DNA from: Rhodopirellula sp.
Lineage (GTDB): Bacteria; Planctomycetota; Planctomycetia; Pirellulales; Pirellulaceae
Direction of reading: 5' to 3'
Assembly: GCA_003513555.1 (NCBI GenBank)
Contig: DOPG01000395.1
Location: 49,834-72,154, forward strand
Length of the DNA stretch: 22,321 nucleotides
Of this stretch, positions 15,214-22,265 are shown one piece after another. Made by a program: the position numbers and the translations under genes. A model generated the notes under the pieces. It was not told where the DNA came from. It saw nothing but the letters and a program-made list of their open reading frames with translations, and searched no databases. Within the stretch, counting starts at the first letter, position 1. Each line of letters starts with the position of its first letter.

Positions 15214-16298
15214 TTCGAGATTCTGATTTTGATGACCTGGCGCATAAGTCGGGTGAGTGGTTGCGGGGTACAGGTCCCGAGTCAGATATAGTGATCAGTA
15301 GTAGGATCAGGCTGGCTCGAAATCTTGCTGACTTCCCCTTCATTCGCCGCTGCAGTGACGAAGATCGGGTCAGCATTGAGCGTACGATCCGCGCGAAAAT
15401 GGATTCGATCGATGACTGGCTAGATGTCCGCTATATCGACCTTGAGCAGTTGTCGGAGATCGATCGCCAGTTCTTGGTGGAACGGCAGCTCATCAGCCGG
15501 GAAATTGCTGATGCCGAGGGTTCCCGGGCCGTCGCTATCGATCCCCGTGAGCAATACAGTGTGATGATCAATGAAGAAGATCATCTTCGGATCCAAGTGA
15601 TGCATAGTGGTTTGGACCTTAAGTCGGCTTGGCAAAGCATTGATGAGTTGGATGACAAGCTGGAAGGAGCAATCCTGTACGCATTTCATCCGCAATTCGG
15701 ATACTTGACTGCCTGCCCGACCAATGTTGGAACCGGCTTGAGAGTCAGCGTGATGCTGCATCTTCCAGCACTGGTGATCACGCGGCAAATCGACAAGGTT
15801 TTCCGCAGTATGCAGCGGATTAACGTGACGGTACGGGGCTTGTACGGCGAAGGGTCGCAATACACTGGCGATTTCTATCAGGTAAGCAACCAAATCACGC
15901 TGGGGCATCGGGAACAAGATCTTGTTGCACTTGTGGAAGATGATGTCGTGCCGAGAATCATCGAGTATGAACGCAAAGCCAGAGATTTTCTGGTCAAACA
16001 GGGGCAGCAGGATCTTCACGACGATGTCAGCCGGGCCCTCGGAATTTTGAGTACGGCCAAGAAAATCAGTAGTGAGGAAACCATGCATTACCTTTCGAAG
16101 GTCCGGATGGGTGTCAATTTAGGACTGATTGAGGACGTGCCTGTCGGCACGATCAATAAACTATTCATTCATACGCAGCCCGCTCATCTGCAAAAACTGC
16201 AGGGTAGGTTGCTTGGGTCCTCGGATAGGAACGTGGAGCGAGCGACTTATTTGCAATGTCATTTGAGTGGGAAACTCAGCGACGGTGATTTGAATTAA
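15210..16298 (+). CDS. mcsB: Protein arginine kinase
   Basis: A 362-residue phosphagen-kinase-fold enzyme that phosphorylates arginines in proteins and, in Firmicutes, marks them for ClpCP. Seen here are SSRIRLARNL (30-39), the NEEDH loop (121-125), CPTNVGTGLR around C169, RGLYGEGS (209-216) and NQITLGHRE (227-235). The start is a GTG at 15210 whose last two bases are part of the mcsA TGA (overlap GTGA). AGGAAGAAG just before it indicates translational coupling. There is no N-terminal ATP-guanido docking domain, as expected for McsB rather than creatine or arginine kinase. In the C-terminal phospho-arginine-sensing segment the family RDxxRA reads R340-N-V-E-R344-A, an Asp-to-Asn change. ClpC and CtsR are not adjacent. 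Confidence 0.94.
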   Translation: MIRDSDFDDLAHKSGEWLRGTGPESDIVISSRIRLARNLADFPFIRRCSDEDRVSIERTIRAKMDSIDDWLDVRYIDLEQLSEIDRQFLVERQLISREIADAEGSRAVAIDPREQYSVMINEEDHLRIQVMHSGLDLKSAWQSIDELDDKLEGAILYAFHPQFGYLTACPTNVGTGLRVSVMLHLPALVITRQIDKVFRSMQRINVTVRGLYGEGSQYTGDFYQVSNQITLGHREQDLVALVEDDVVPRIIEYERKARDFLVKQGQQDLHDDVSRALGILSTAKKISSEETMHYLSKVRMGVNLGLIEDVPVGTINKLFIHTQPAHLQKLQGRLLGSSDRNVERATYLQCHLSGKLSDGDLN

Positions 16299-16391
16299 CC
16301 GGTAACCCGAGGGCTCTTGCCGTTTTGTGCCGTCTCGGGGGCAGGGTAGGTAGTCTTGGGCAGATTAATCGTCATTGCTGGTCAGGCTGTG

Positions 16392-16397
16392 TATAAT
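16392..16397 (+). promoter_or_regulatory. Perfect TATAAT in the mcsB-sigma intergenic region
   Basis: An exact -10 consensus 195 bp upstream of the sigma-factor start, without a good -35 at 15-19 bp. If used, transcription would start near 16404, six bases before the hairpin at 16410. One exact hexamer is expected by chance in this much intergenic DNA. Confidence 0.3.
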
Positions 16398-16409
16398 TGG
16401 CGGACTTAG

Positions 16410-16446
16410 CCGTGTGCTTCCAGCAGTGTGACACACGGTCTTTTTT
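16410..16446 (+). terminator. Intrinsic terminator downstream of mcsB / in the sigma-factor leader
   Basis: CCGTGTG (16410-16416), a 15-base loop, CACACGG (16432-16438), then TCTTTTTT. This is the clearest Rho-independent terminator in the window. It lies 112 bases past the mcsB stop and ends mcsA-mcsB transcripts, or acts as an attenuator if transcription starts at the TATAAT just upstream. Confidence 0.7.
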
Positions 16447-16479
16447 AAAGATCCAACGCCTTATTGTCCCTCTGCAAGA

Positions 16480-16493
16480 ACCCTCCTGAGGGT
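16480..16493 (+). promoter_or_regulatory. Palindrome in the sigma-factor leader
   Basis: ACCCTC-CT-GAGGGT, perfect over 14 bases, 94 bases upstream of the sigma start. It could be a leader hairpin (5-bp stem, 4-base loop) or a protein-binding site. Confidence 0.35.
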
Positions 16494-16586
16494 CGGAATC
16501 GTAGAATTCGTTGGGGGTATTCGTGCCGATGACCGTTATTTGGCATAGGCTTTGACGTATACCATTCGTGACTCCGAGAGACTGGC

Positions 16587-17174
16587 GTGAGCGAAGAGAC
16601 GCAGCTGATTGACCTCGCCGTCCAAGGTGATCGCCGCGCATTTTCTGCGTTAGTAGAGATCAATCAGGAACGTCTGTTTGCTTCCATGATTCAGGTCACA
16701 GGGTCTCCCGATGAAGCCGAAGAGGTGGTTCAGGAGGCGTTCATTCGCGCTTTTATCAAGTTGGATACCTTCCAAAGAAATAGCCAGTTCTTTACCTGGC
16801 TGTACCGAATTGCTTTCAACAGTGCACTGACTCGAAAACGCCGCAACCGTGTTCGCGTATCTCTCGATCATTGGCGTGAAAGCAATGGGCTTGAGGTCAC
16901 TGATCCCGCAGATGCGGTGGATGAGCCCTTGTTAAGGCAGGAACGAGTGAATCTCGTCCGGGCTGCGATTCAGATCCTGTCCGAGGATCACCGTGCGATC
17001 CTGGTGCTGCGGGAAATGCAAGAGCGGTCTTACGAAGACATCGCTGAAATACTGGAAATATCGATTGGCACTGTACGCAGTCGATTAAGCAGGGCTCGTA
17101 ATCAACTGAAGGTCACGCTTGAGGCGATGGAGAGTGAAGAGGGGGAATTGCCGGGACCTGATTCGCCAAGTTGA
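16587..17174 (+). CDS. ECF-type RNA polymerase sigma factor
   Basis: A 195-residue sigma-70 family protein with only regions 2 and 4. Region 2 (about 10-85) has the core-binding and -10-recognition segment DEAEEVVQEAFIRAF and FFTWLYRIAFNSALTRKRR. Region 4 (about 120-180) has LREMQERSYEDIAEILEIS, then GTVRSRLSRARNQL, a helix-turn-helix for -35 recognition. The start is the GTG at 16587 (SEETQLIDLAV), preceded by GAGAG. The layout matches extracytoplasmic-function sigma factors. No anti-sigma gene follows; the next gene is convergent, with its stop only 5 bases away, so control may be transcriptional or by an anti-sigma elsewhere. The gene lies behind a structured 288-bp leader region. Target genes cannot be told from this window. 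Confidence 0.92.
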   Translation: MSEETQLIDLAVQGDRRAFSALVEINQERLFASMIQVTGSPDEAEEVVQEAFIRAFIKLDTFQRNSQFFTWLYRIAFNSALTRKRRNRVRVSLDHWRESNGLEVTDPADAVDEPLLRQERVNLVRAAIQILSEDHRAILVLREMQERSYEDIAEILEISIGTVRSRLSRARNQLKVTLEAMESEEGELPGPDSPS

Positions 17175-17179
17175 CGTTG

Positions 17180-20100
17180 TTACTCGATTCGCGGACTAAG
17201 TAGTACGTTGCGATAGCGAACACTGGTATGGTCGCCCTGAAGGTACAAGGGACCGTCACGCATCACGTTTCCAAATAAAGCCCCGCCTGTAGCACCCATG
17301 ACGGGCTGATTGTCGATGACAAGTTTTCCATTCAGGCGCACGGTCATGTGACGGTCGACAAGCGTGAGATCGTAAGTCTGCCATTGACCGCCGGGCAAGC
17401 CAGCGTTGGTGGTGGGTGCGATCCGACCAAAAATAGCACCGGGACCACTGATCCCTTGCATTCGACTATCGCGGTCCACGACTTGTGCTTCATAAAGACC
17501 ACGGACATACACGCCGCTGTTGCGATTTTTGCCGATGTTGAATTCAATATGTACCTTGCAGTCACCAAAGGTACGAGTAGTGCGCAGATTGCCAAATTCG
17601 CCGTAAGCACTGAAGTCGGATTTCGGCGTCTCGTTAACCATTTCACCGCCTTCGACTCGCCAGCCATTCCGGGCATCCTTGGGTTGCAATTGCCAGCCAC
17701 TGAGGTTGTTTCCGTTGAACAGTTGGATCGGCTTGTCAAATTGAACAGTGGATAGGTCTGGGCGGGGAGGCATGGGAGGGCACCTACTTCCCTGTGCAGT
17801 CTCCTCGTTAATATTGGATGTGACTGTGATGGTCCCGTCCTTGACGGTTGCAATGTACTTCGTTTTCTTGGACTTGCCATTGCGTGTCAGGATCAGCGAA
17901 TCATCAACCAGGGCAACTTTCCCCACTGGCTTCGCTGATCCGACACGCCACATAAGATTCGCGGCTAACCCATCTCTGTTCTTGGTGATCTCTAGCCAAC
18001 CTCCGTATCCATCTTTGAAATCGAGAAACCAGGTTCCGAGAAAAGTTGCGATCTTGTCGGAATTGGGGGGCGGTCGCGGTATGCTGCCGTTCGAGATCAC
18101 TTGTTCTGGTTGATCGTTCATGAAAGCAATCAGGTCTCTTAACTCTCGGTCGGTCAGCGTATCAACAAGACCCTCTGGCATCATCGAAGTTTGCAATTCT
18201 TTTCGTTCGATAATTTTTTCCGTTTTGAAGACGCGTTCCCGACCAGTATTGTCGCGGTAAACTTCATTTCCGCCTCCACCGTCGCGAAGCATGATGCCGG
18301 TGAAAACATGACCATCGTCGGTTATCAGCATGCGCGGAAAGTATTGTGGGTCTACATCTCGGCTGGGTTCCAGAATTGAACGCAGTAGTCTGTCCGGTGA
18401 TCCCGCATTTGAAACGGCCGATAAGTCAGGTCCAACAACGTTTCCTCTGCCTCGATGGCGATGACACTTTGAACAAGTGCCCACCTGCGAGTGATGGAAT
18501 ATTCTGCGTCCTGCCTCAAGGTCAACAGGCTGCTGGACTTTTTTTAGTCGCTGTTGCCATGCTGCTGTTTCGGATGGGGCAGGACGCCCCTGTCCCATGG
18601 CCTTTGGTTGTAAAGTAGCATTGATCAGGTCGACAGACGTTGGTTGACGTTTGGCGATTGCCTCTAATATCAGACGCTGTTGTTGATTCAGTTTGCAGTA
18701 ACGAAGAGAGCGTATCGCCTCCTCGCGAAGTGCTTTGGAGGTTGACTCTGCAAGTTTGACTAAACGTGGGATATTTTCGGCAGACGGTTGTGCTAATCCT
18801 GCGATCGCATCTGCGCGTATGGCATACGGGATGTTCGGATTCTCGGCCAAATTAAACAGCTGTTTTCGAGCATCATCGGTTTGATTGGCAGCCAAGGCCC
18901 GAGTCAATTCCCGCAGAATCTCCCGGTCACCTGTGGCGATCAGTGCCTGCCAGAGCGGCGGCTTGAATTCTTTGCTTTGCGGGTTCAGGAGACGTAGTGC
19001 GTACGCACGCACTTGGGAGGGTACCTTTGCATCACTAATCCGGGCAATCAGCATGGCTGGGTCGGCGACACCTGCCTCTGGATTTCCAGCTAATGTGTTG
19101 ATTGTCGCCAAGGCTGCTTCGAATGATTTGTAATCGAGCTTTGGATTCGAGGCCATTGTTTCGACAACGTCAGTGAATTCCTTGAAGCGGGACTCCGATA
19201 TCCAGCGGAGTGTTTCAAATCGGATCTCGGTATTGTCTTTACGAAGGAAATACTCGACCCACTTTGTGTTGGTTGGATCGATTTGACGTATCGCCACCAG
19301 CAGCGAAAGTTGATCGTTCGTCGATAAGGCCTCTGCTTCGGCATGGCTGATGGAGTTGACCTTTTTGCCAAGTGCGCTGATCGCTGCATGGCTCAGGAAA
19401 CGATCTTCGGACCGACAGAGCGACAGAAGTTCTTTCATGGAAGTCGTGTGTTCGCCGTCCTGTAATTTCTTGGCGAGTATGGCTTGTGAAGTTTTGGCAC
19501 GCAGTTTCATCGGACCTAGCCAAGTTGCCGCTTCTGGTTTGATTTCCAGTTTCCAGACGCGTCCGCGTCCATGAAGTTGATAGGATCCGAAAACCCAGTC
19601 GGTGAGGTAAAAAACAGTCGGTGTCACCTGCGTAATGCACGTTGGGCGAAAATGTTTTCCACCACGAATCAACGGTAGTTGCCGAGTAGTGAAACTGGCT
19701 CCTGAGTCTTTCAGGGGGTAGAAATCAATGCGGTGATCTGTCCACGATGGCACGATAAGCCCATTGCCTAGTGGTGAGATGCCACAGGGCGCTTCAGCGA
19801 TGCTGTGAAGCATTGGTAGTGTCCCGCGAAGTTCGCCATCCCAGCACACAAAAGGATGAAAGGCAGCATTTCCATAATGACGCTGATAGCCGTAGTCACC
19901 ACCTTGCACCACGTGAAGTAGTCGGCATGGAGGCCTCGCTCCTGGATCGTTCTCTGCCGCAAAAATAGTACCGTCGTTCCGCACACAAACACCAAAAGGG
20001 TTCCAGAAACCTTTGGCGATGCGGGCCAATTTTTGTCCCTCGGGTGTGCAGCAGAAAATCCCGCCCTCGCCTGTTCCCGTGATCGTTTCTTGATCGGCTC

Positions 20101-20665
20101 CGTTTAGGGTCCACGACTTCCAGAAATTTTCGCCTAAGGCAAAAATCAAGCGGCCATCCGGATGCCAAGCTAAGCCGCTCAAACCGTTGTGAGGGTAATC
20201 GGCTTCCGTCTGTAGTTGAGCAAGCACTTCGACTTGGTCTCCCGATCCATTGTCATTGGAGTCTCTGACTCGAAGTATCCTGTCTCGCTCTGCCAGGTAT
20301 ACCCAACCATCAGGCCCGAGTTCCAAGTCCATGGTTGCGGTGGTCTGGTTGAAAAATACGGAACGCGTCCCGTCCGGTCGAAGGACGACGATTTCGTCGT
20401 GTTTTGGACCTTCGTAGTCTTCCGGGCGAAAATGCGTGTGACTACAGACCAACCAAATATTGCCTTCGGAATCAACATCCAATCCTGTCGGTGTGACGAC
20501 ATCAGGGTGCTCAGCGACGAGCGTCAGTTCAACCCCCTTTTCTGCAAAACTGAGCTCGGGGTTGAGTTCATTCGATGGATCCGCCGCAGAGGTGTAGGTT
20601 GCCACCGGTAGCAGGGGTATCAGTAACGCAATTACAAGTCGTCTTATGGAACGACTAAATGGCAT
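17180..20665 (-). CDS. Secreted PVC-type dehydrogenase with haem c and C-terminal DUF1080 domains
   Basis: An 1161-residue exported protein. The ATG at 20665 gives a signal peptide (SRSIRRLVIALLIPLLPVA core, cut near TSA-AD); the frame is open to 20896, but the extra 77 residues look non-coding. Domains in order: PVC dehydrogenase-like propeller at about 40-385 (GLDVDSEGNIWLV, LGPDGWVYLAERDRILRV, GFWNPFGVCVRNDGTIFAAE); HEAT-like helical repeats to about 700; a cytochrome c domain with C731-S-K-C734-H735 and the GPDLSAV segment; a small beta-rich region at about 865-940; and a DUF1080 (3-keto-disaccharide hydrolase fold) domain at about 960-1161 (IQLFNGNNLSGW, NSGVYVRGLYEAQVVD). Electrons from the propeller's substrate could pass to the bound haem. 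The substrate is unknown; the DUF1080 tail suggests a sugar. It is divergent from a second DUF1080 gene. Confidence 0.9.
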   Translation of the reverse strand: MPFSRSIRRLVIALLIPLLPVATYTSAADPSNELNPELSFAEKGVELTLVAEHPDVVTPTGLDVDSEGNIWLVCSHTHFRPEDYEGPKHDEIVVLRPDGTRSVFFNQTTATMDLELGPDGWVYLAERDRILRVRDSNDNGSGDQVEVLAQLQTEADYPHNGLSGLAWHPDGRLIFALGENFWKSWTLNGADQETITGTGEGGIFCCTPEGQKLARIAKGFWNPFGVCVRNDGTIFAAENDPGARPPCRLLHVVQGGDYGYQRHYGNAAFHPFVCWDGELRGTLPMLHSIAEAPCGISPLGNGLIVPSWTDHRIDFYPLKDSGASFTTRQLPLIRGGKHFRPTCITQVTPTVFYLTDWVFGSYQLHGRGRVWKLEIKPEAATWLGPMKLRAKTSQAILAKKLQDGEHTTSMKELLSLCRSEDRFLSHAAISALGKKVNSISHAEAEALSTNDQLSLLVAIRQIDPTNTKWVEYFLRKDNTEIRFETLRWISESRFKEFTDVVETMASNPKLDYKSFEAALATINTLAGNPEAGVADPAMLIARISDAKVPSQVRAYALRLLNPQSKEFKPPLWQALIATGDREILRELTRALAANQTDDARKQLFNLAENPNIPYAIRADAIAGLAQPSAENIPRLVKLAESTSKALREEAIRSLRYCKLNQQQRLILEAIAKRQPTSVDLINATLQPKAMGQGRPAPSETAAWQQRLKKVQQPVDLEAGRRIFHHSQVGTCSKCHRHRGRGNVVGPDLSAVSNAGSPDRLLRSILEPSRDVDPQYFPRMLITDDGHVFTGIMLRDGGGGNEVYRDNTGRERVFKTEKIIERKELQTSMMPEGLVDTLTDRELRDLIAFMNDQPEQVISNGSIPRPPPNSDKIATFLGTWFLDFKDGYGGWLEITKNRDGLAANLMWRVGSAKPVGKVALVDDSLILTRNGKSKKTKYIATVKDGTITVTSNINEETAQGSRCPPMPPRPDLSTVQFDKPIQLFNGNNLSGWQLQPKDARNGWRVEGGEMVNETPKSDFSAYGEFGNLRTTRTFGDCKVHIEFNIGKNRNSGVYVRGLYEAQVVDRDSRMQGISGPGAIFGRIAPTTNAGLPGGQWQTYDLTLVDRHMTVRLNGKLVIDNQPVMGATGGALFGNVMRDGPLYLQGDHTSVRYRNVLLSPRIE

Positions 20666-21143
20666 GTTTGAGTGCGAAATGACTTTCCTAATGTTATGGT
20701 GGAACCAGTTGACGCATCGTAGGCGTTGCCCGAGACCATTGTTTTCTGCGCTAGAGCTGAACAATCTGTCCAAGCCCGGTTTTGGTAAACTTGTATTTGA
20801 TATTTGACTCACTGCACGATGGGTAGCCGCATTCGTTGCAGATGAGACAGCAAGGATTTGACGCTGGAATAATTCAGAATCGATGGGCCGTGGCATGAGT
20901 GATCGTCTTGATGTTGAGGCTGACGGTGTGTTAGCGGCAGGCTGCGAGTTGACGCAACTGTTGGGTTTTTGAGGAATCGATGTGTCGGGGCTGTGCCGTG
21001 CCGAGACGTCTCCTGCCGTGAATCAGTGCCCAAATTGTAGTGGATCAGGTTTCAGGTGTTTTAAGCAGATGAAAGAACGACGCATTATGTGTAGAATCAT
21101 GGGGATCAGTAAATTCATCCACCCTCTCGCTTGTTTATCCACC
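20666..21143. other. Gene-free divergent region between the two DUF1080 genes
   Basis: 478 bp with no separate gene I can support. It must carry promoters for both neighbours; no strong -35/-10 pair stands out. Near 20971-20984 there is GAGGAA followed by overlapping ATG and GTG starts. The ATG gives only 13 codons, and the GTG is in frame with the DUF1080 gene (see findings). A small AGTTG-ACG-CAACT hairpin at 20947-20959 is followed by GTTGGGTTTTTGA. Confidence 0.5.
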
Positions 21144-21938
21144 ATGACACGATTTACTACTTTTCTGGCGTTGGTTTTTGTAGTCTCTGTGTTGCCCGAA
21201 AGCAGCTTTGGGCAGGCAGCTGCCGAGGGAGAATGGATTCAGCTTTTCAACGGAAAAAACCTGGACGGTTGGACGCCGAAAATTCGCTACCATGACCTGG
21301 GTGAAAATTACGGAAACACATTCAGGGTTGAAGACGGGTTGCTCAAAGTTGGCTATGAAAACTATGACGGCTTCGGAGAGCAGTTTGGGCATCTGTTTTT
21401 CAAAGACAGTTTTTCAAATTACCGGATGCGTGTGGAGTATCGATTCGTAGGAGATCAGTGCAAGGATGGCCCCGGTTGGGCGTTGCGGAACAGTGGCGTG
21501 ATGGTTCATGGTGAGAAGCCTGAAAGCATGGCGAAAGATCAAGATTTTCCAGTCTCAATCGAAGTGCAGTTGCTGGGTGGAGACGGCAAGAACAAGCGAA
21601 CCACTTCAAATCTTTGCACGCCAGGCACAAATGTTGAAATGAATGGAAAACTCTTTAAACCTCATTGCACGAAATCGTCATCAAAGACTTACCATGGTCC
21701 ACGGTGGGTGACCGCGGAGATTGAAGTACGGGGAAATCAGGTTATCAAGCATGTGCTTGATGGTGAGGTCGTACTTGAATACACCAAACCGCAGCTGGAT
21801 GATCGTGATGCACACGCGAAGGCACTTGCCGAGAAGGTTGGTACGAAAATGCTTAGTGAAGGTACTATTTCGCTTCAGTCCGAAAGTCACCCCGTGCACT
21901 TTCGCAAGGTGGAACTCATGGTGTTGGATGGCAAGTAA
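21144..21938 (+). CDS. Secreted DUF1080 protein (3-keto-disaccharide hydrolase family)
   Basis: A 264-residue exported protein when started at the ATG at 21144. That start gives a signal peptide (MTRFTTFLALVFVVSVLP, then ESSFG-QAAA). The DUF1080 domain fills the rest, opening with the hallmark WIQLFNGKNLDGW, then FRVEDGLLKV, GHLFFKDSFSNYRMRVEYRF, NSGVMVHG, and a closing strand set (GTISLQSESHPVHFRKVELM). The fold is a concanavalin-type beta-sandwich. Characterised members cleave 3-keto-glycosides made by sugar 3-dehydrogenases. An upstream GTG at 20982 is in frame and has a good ribosome site, which would add 54 residues including CPNCSGSGFRC. It is divergent from the large PVC dehydrogenase that ends in the same domain, suggesting a shared substrate. 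The exact glycoside is unknown. Confidence 0.9.
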   Translation: MTRFTTFLALVFVVSVLPESSFGQAAAEGEWIQLFNGKNLDGWTPKIRYHDLGENYGNTFRVEDGLLKVGYENYDGFGEQFGHLFFKDSFSNYRMRVEYRFVGDQCKDGPGWALRNSGVMVHGEKPESMAKDQDFPVSIEVQLLGGDGKNKRTTSNLCTPGTNVEMNGKLFKPHCTKSSSKTYHGPRWVTAEIEVRGNQVIKHVLDGEVVLEYTKPQLDDRDAHAKALAEKVGTKMLSEGTISLQSESHPVHFRKVELMVLDGK

Positions 21939-22062
21939 AGCAGTTGGCGGTAACGCTGATGCGTGATTCGACTGTGATGGGCTTTCTCGCGGGGGATTTT
22001 GATCGGCGCGATTGGTCTACTGCTCTTTTCTTCCTCTGGTTTCGTGCAATAGGTTGTGAGGC

Positions 22063-22107
22063 AGTGAGTTCAAAGGCATTTGCGAGTTGCCTTTGTAAAC
22101 AGTCACT
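22063..22107. other. Extended stem-loop between the DUF1080 gene and the downstream dehydrogenase
   Basis: CAAAGGCA (22071-22078), a 9-base loop, TGCCTTTG (22088-22095), flanked by AGTGA (22063-22067) and TCACT (22103-22107), which can also pair across a small internal loop. There is no T-tract on either strand. It could be a transcript-end structure for the DUF1080 mRNA or part of a small RNA. Confidence 0.4.
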
Positions 22108-22215
22108 CTGAGGAGTGTCGCGATGCCTGATAGACCGTGTAGGTGCATGCATGTTTGTGGAACATTGTTGGCGACCCTGCGTAGAATCTAAAGTTCCAAC
22201 TCGTTCTGTATTGGT

Positions 22216-22244
22216 TTGAGTCGGGACTTTTCAGTGTTTATTAC
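22216..22244 (+). promoter_or_regulatory. Candidate promoter of the downstream dehydrogenase
   Basis: TTGAGT (22216-22221), a 17-bp spacer, TATTAC (22239-22244). Each box matches 4 of 6 consensus bases, the spacing is ideal, and it lies 22 bp before the ATG, so the leader would be very short. Confidence 0.35.
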
Positions 22245-22265
22245 GCATTTAGAGGCAAGAGTGCC

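Larger units (their letters stand above)
21939..22265. other. Intergenic region before the last gene
   Basis: 327 bp without a supported gene. It holds a perfect 8-bp stem-loop (22071-22095) and a promoter-like pair (22216-22244). Nothing else stands out. Confidence 0.55.

Noticed and set aside
2716..20812. TTGACTC/TGACTCA words upstream of several genes (near 2717, 4259 and 20803), considered as a shared regulatory motif
   Set aside because: A six- or seven-base word is expected several times in 22 kb on two strands. Spacing and orientation to the starts differ, so there is no evidence for a common site.
20666..20896. A 77-residue N-terminal extension of the large PVC dehydrogenase
   Set aside because: It would bury a good signal peptide, has no ribosome site before the ATG at 20896, and shows no domain. 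The extension is probably an open frame by chance.
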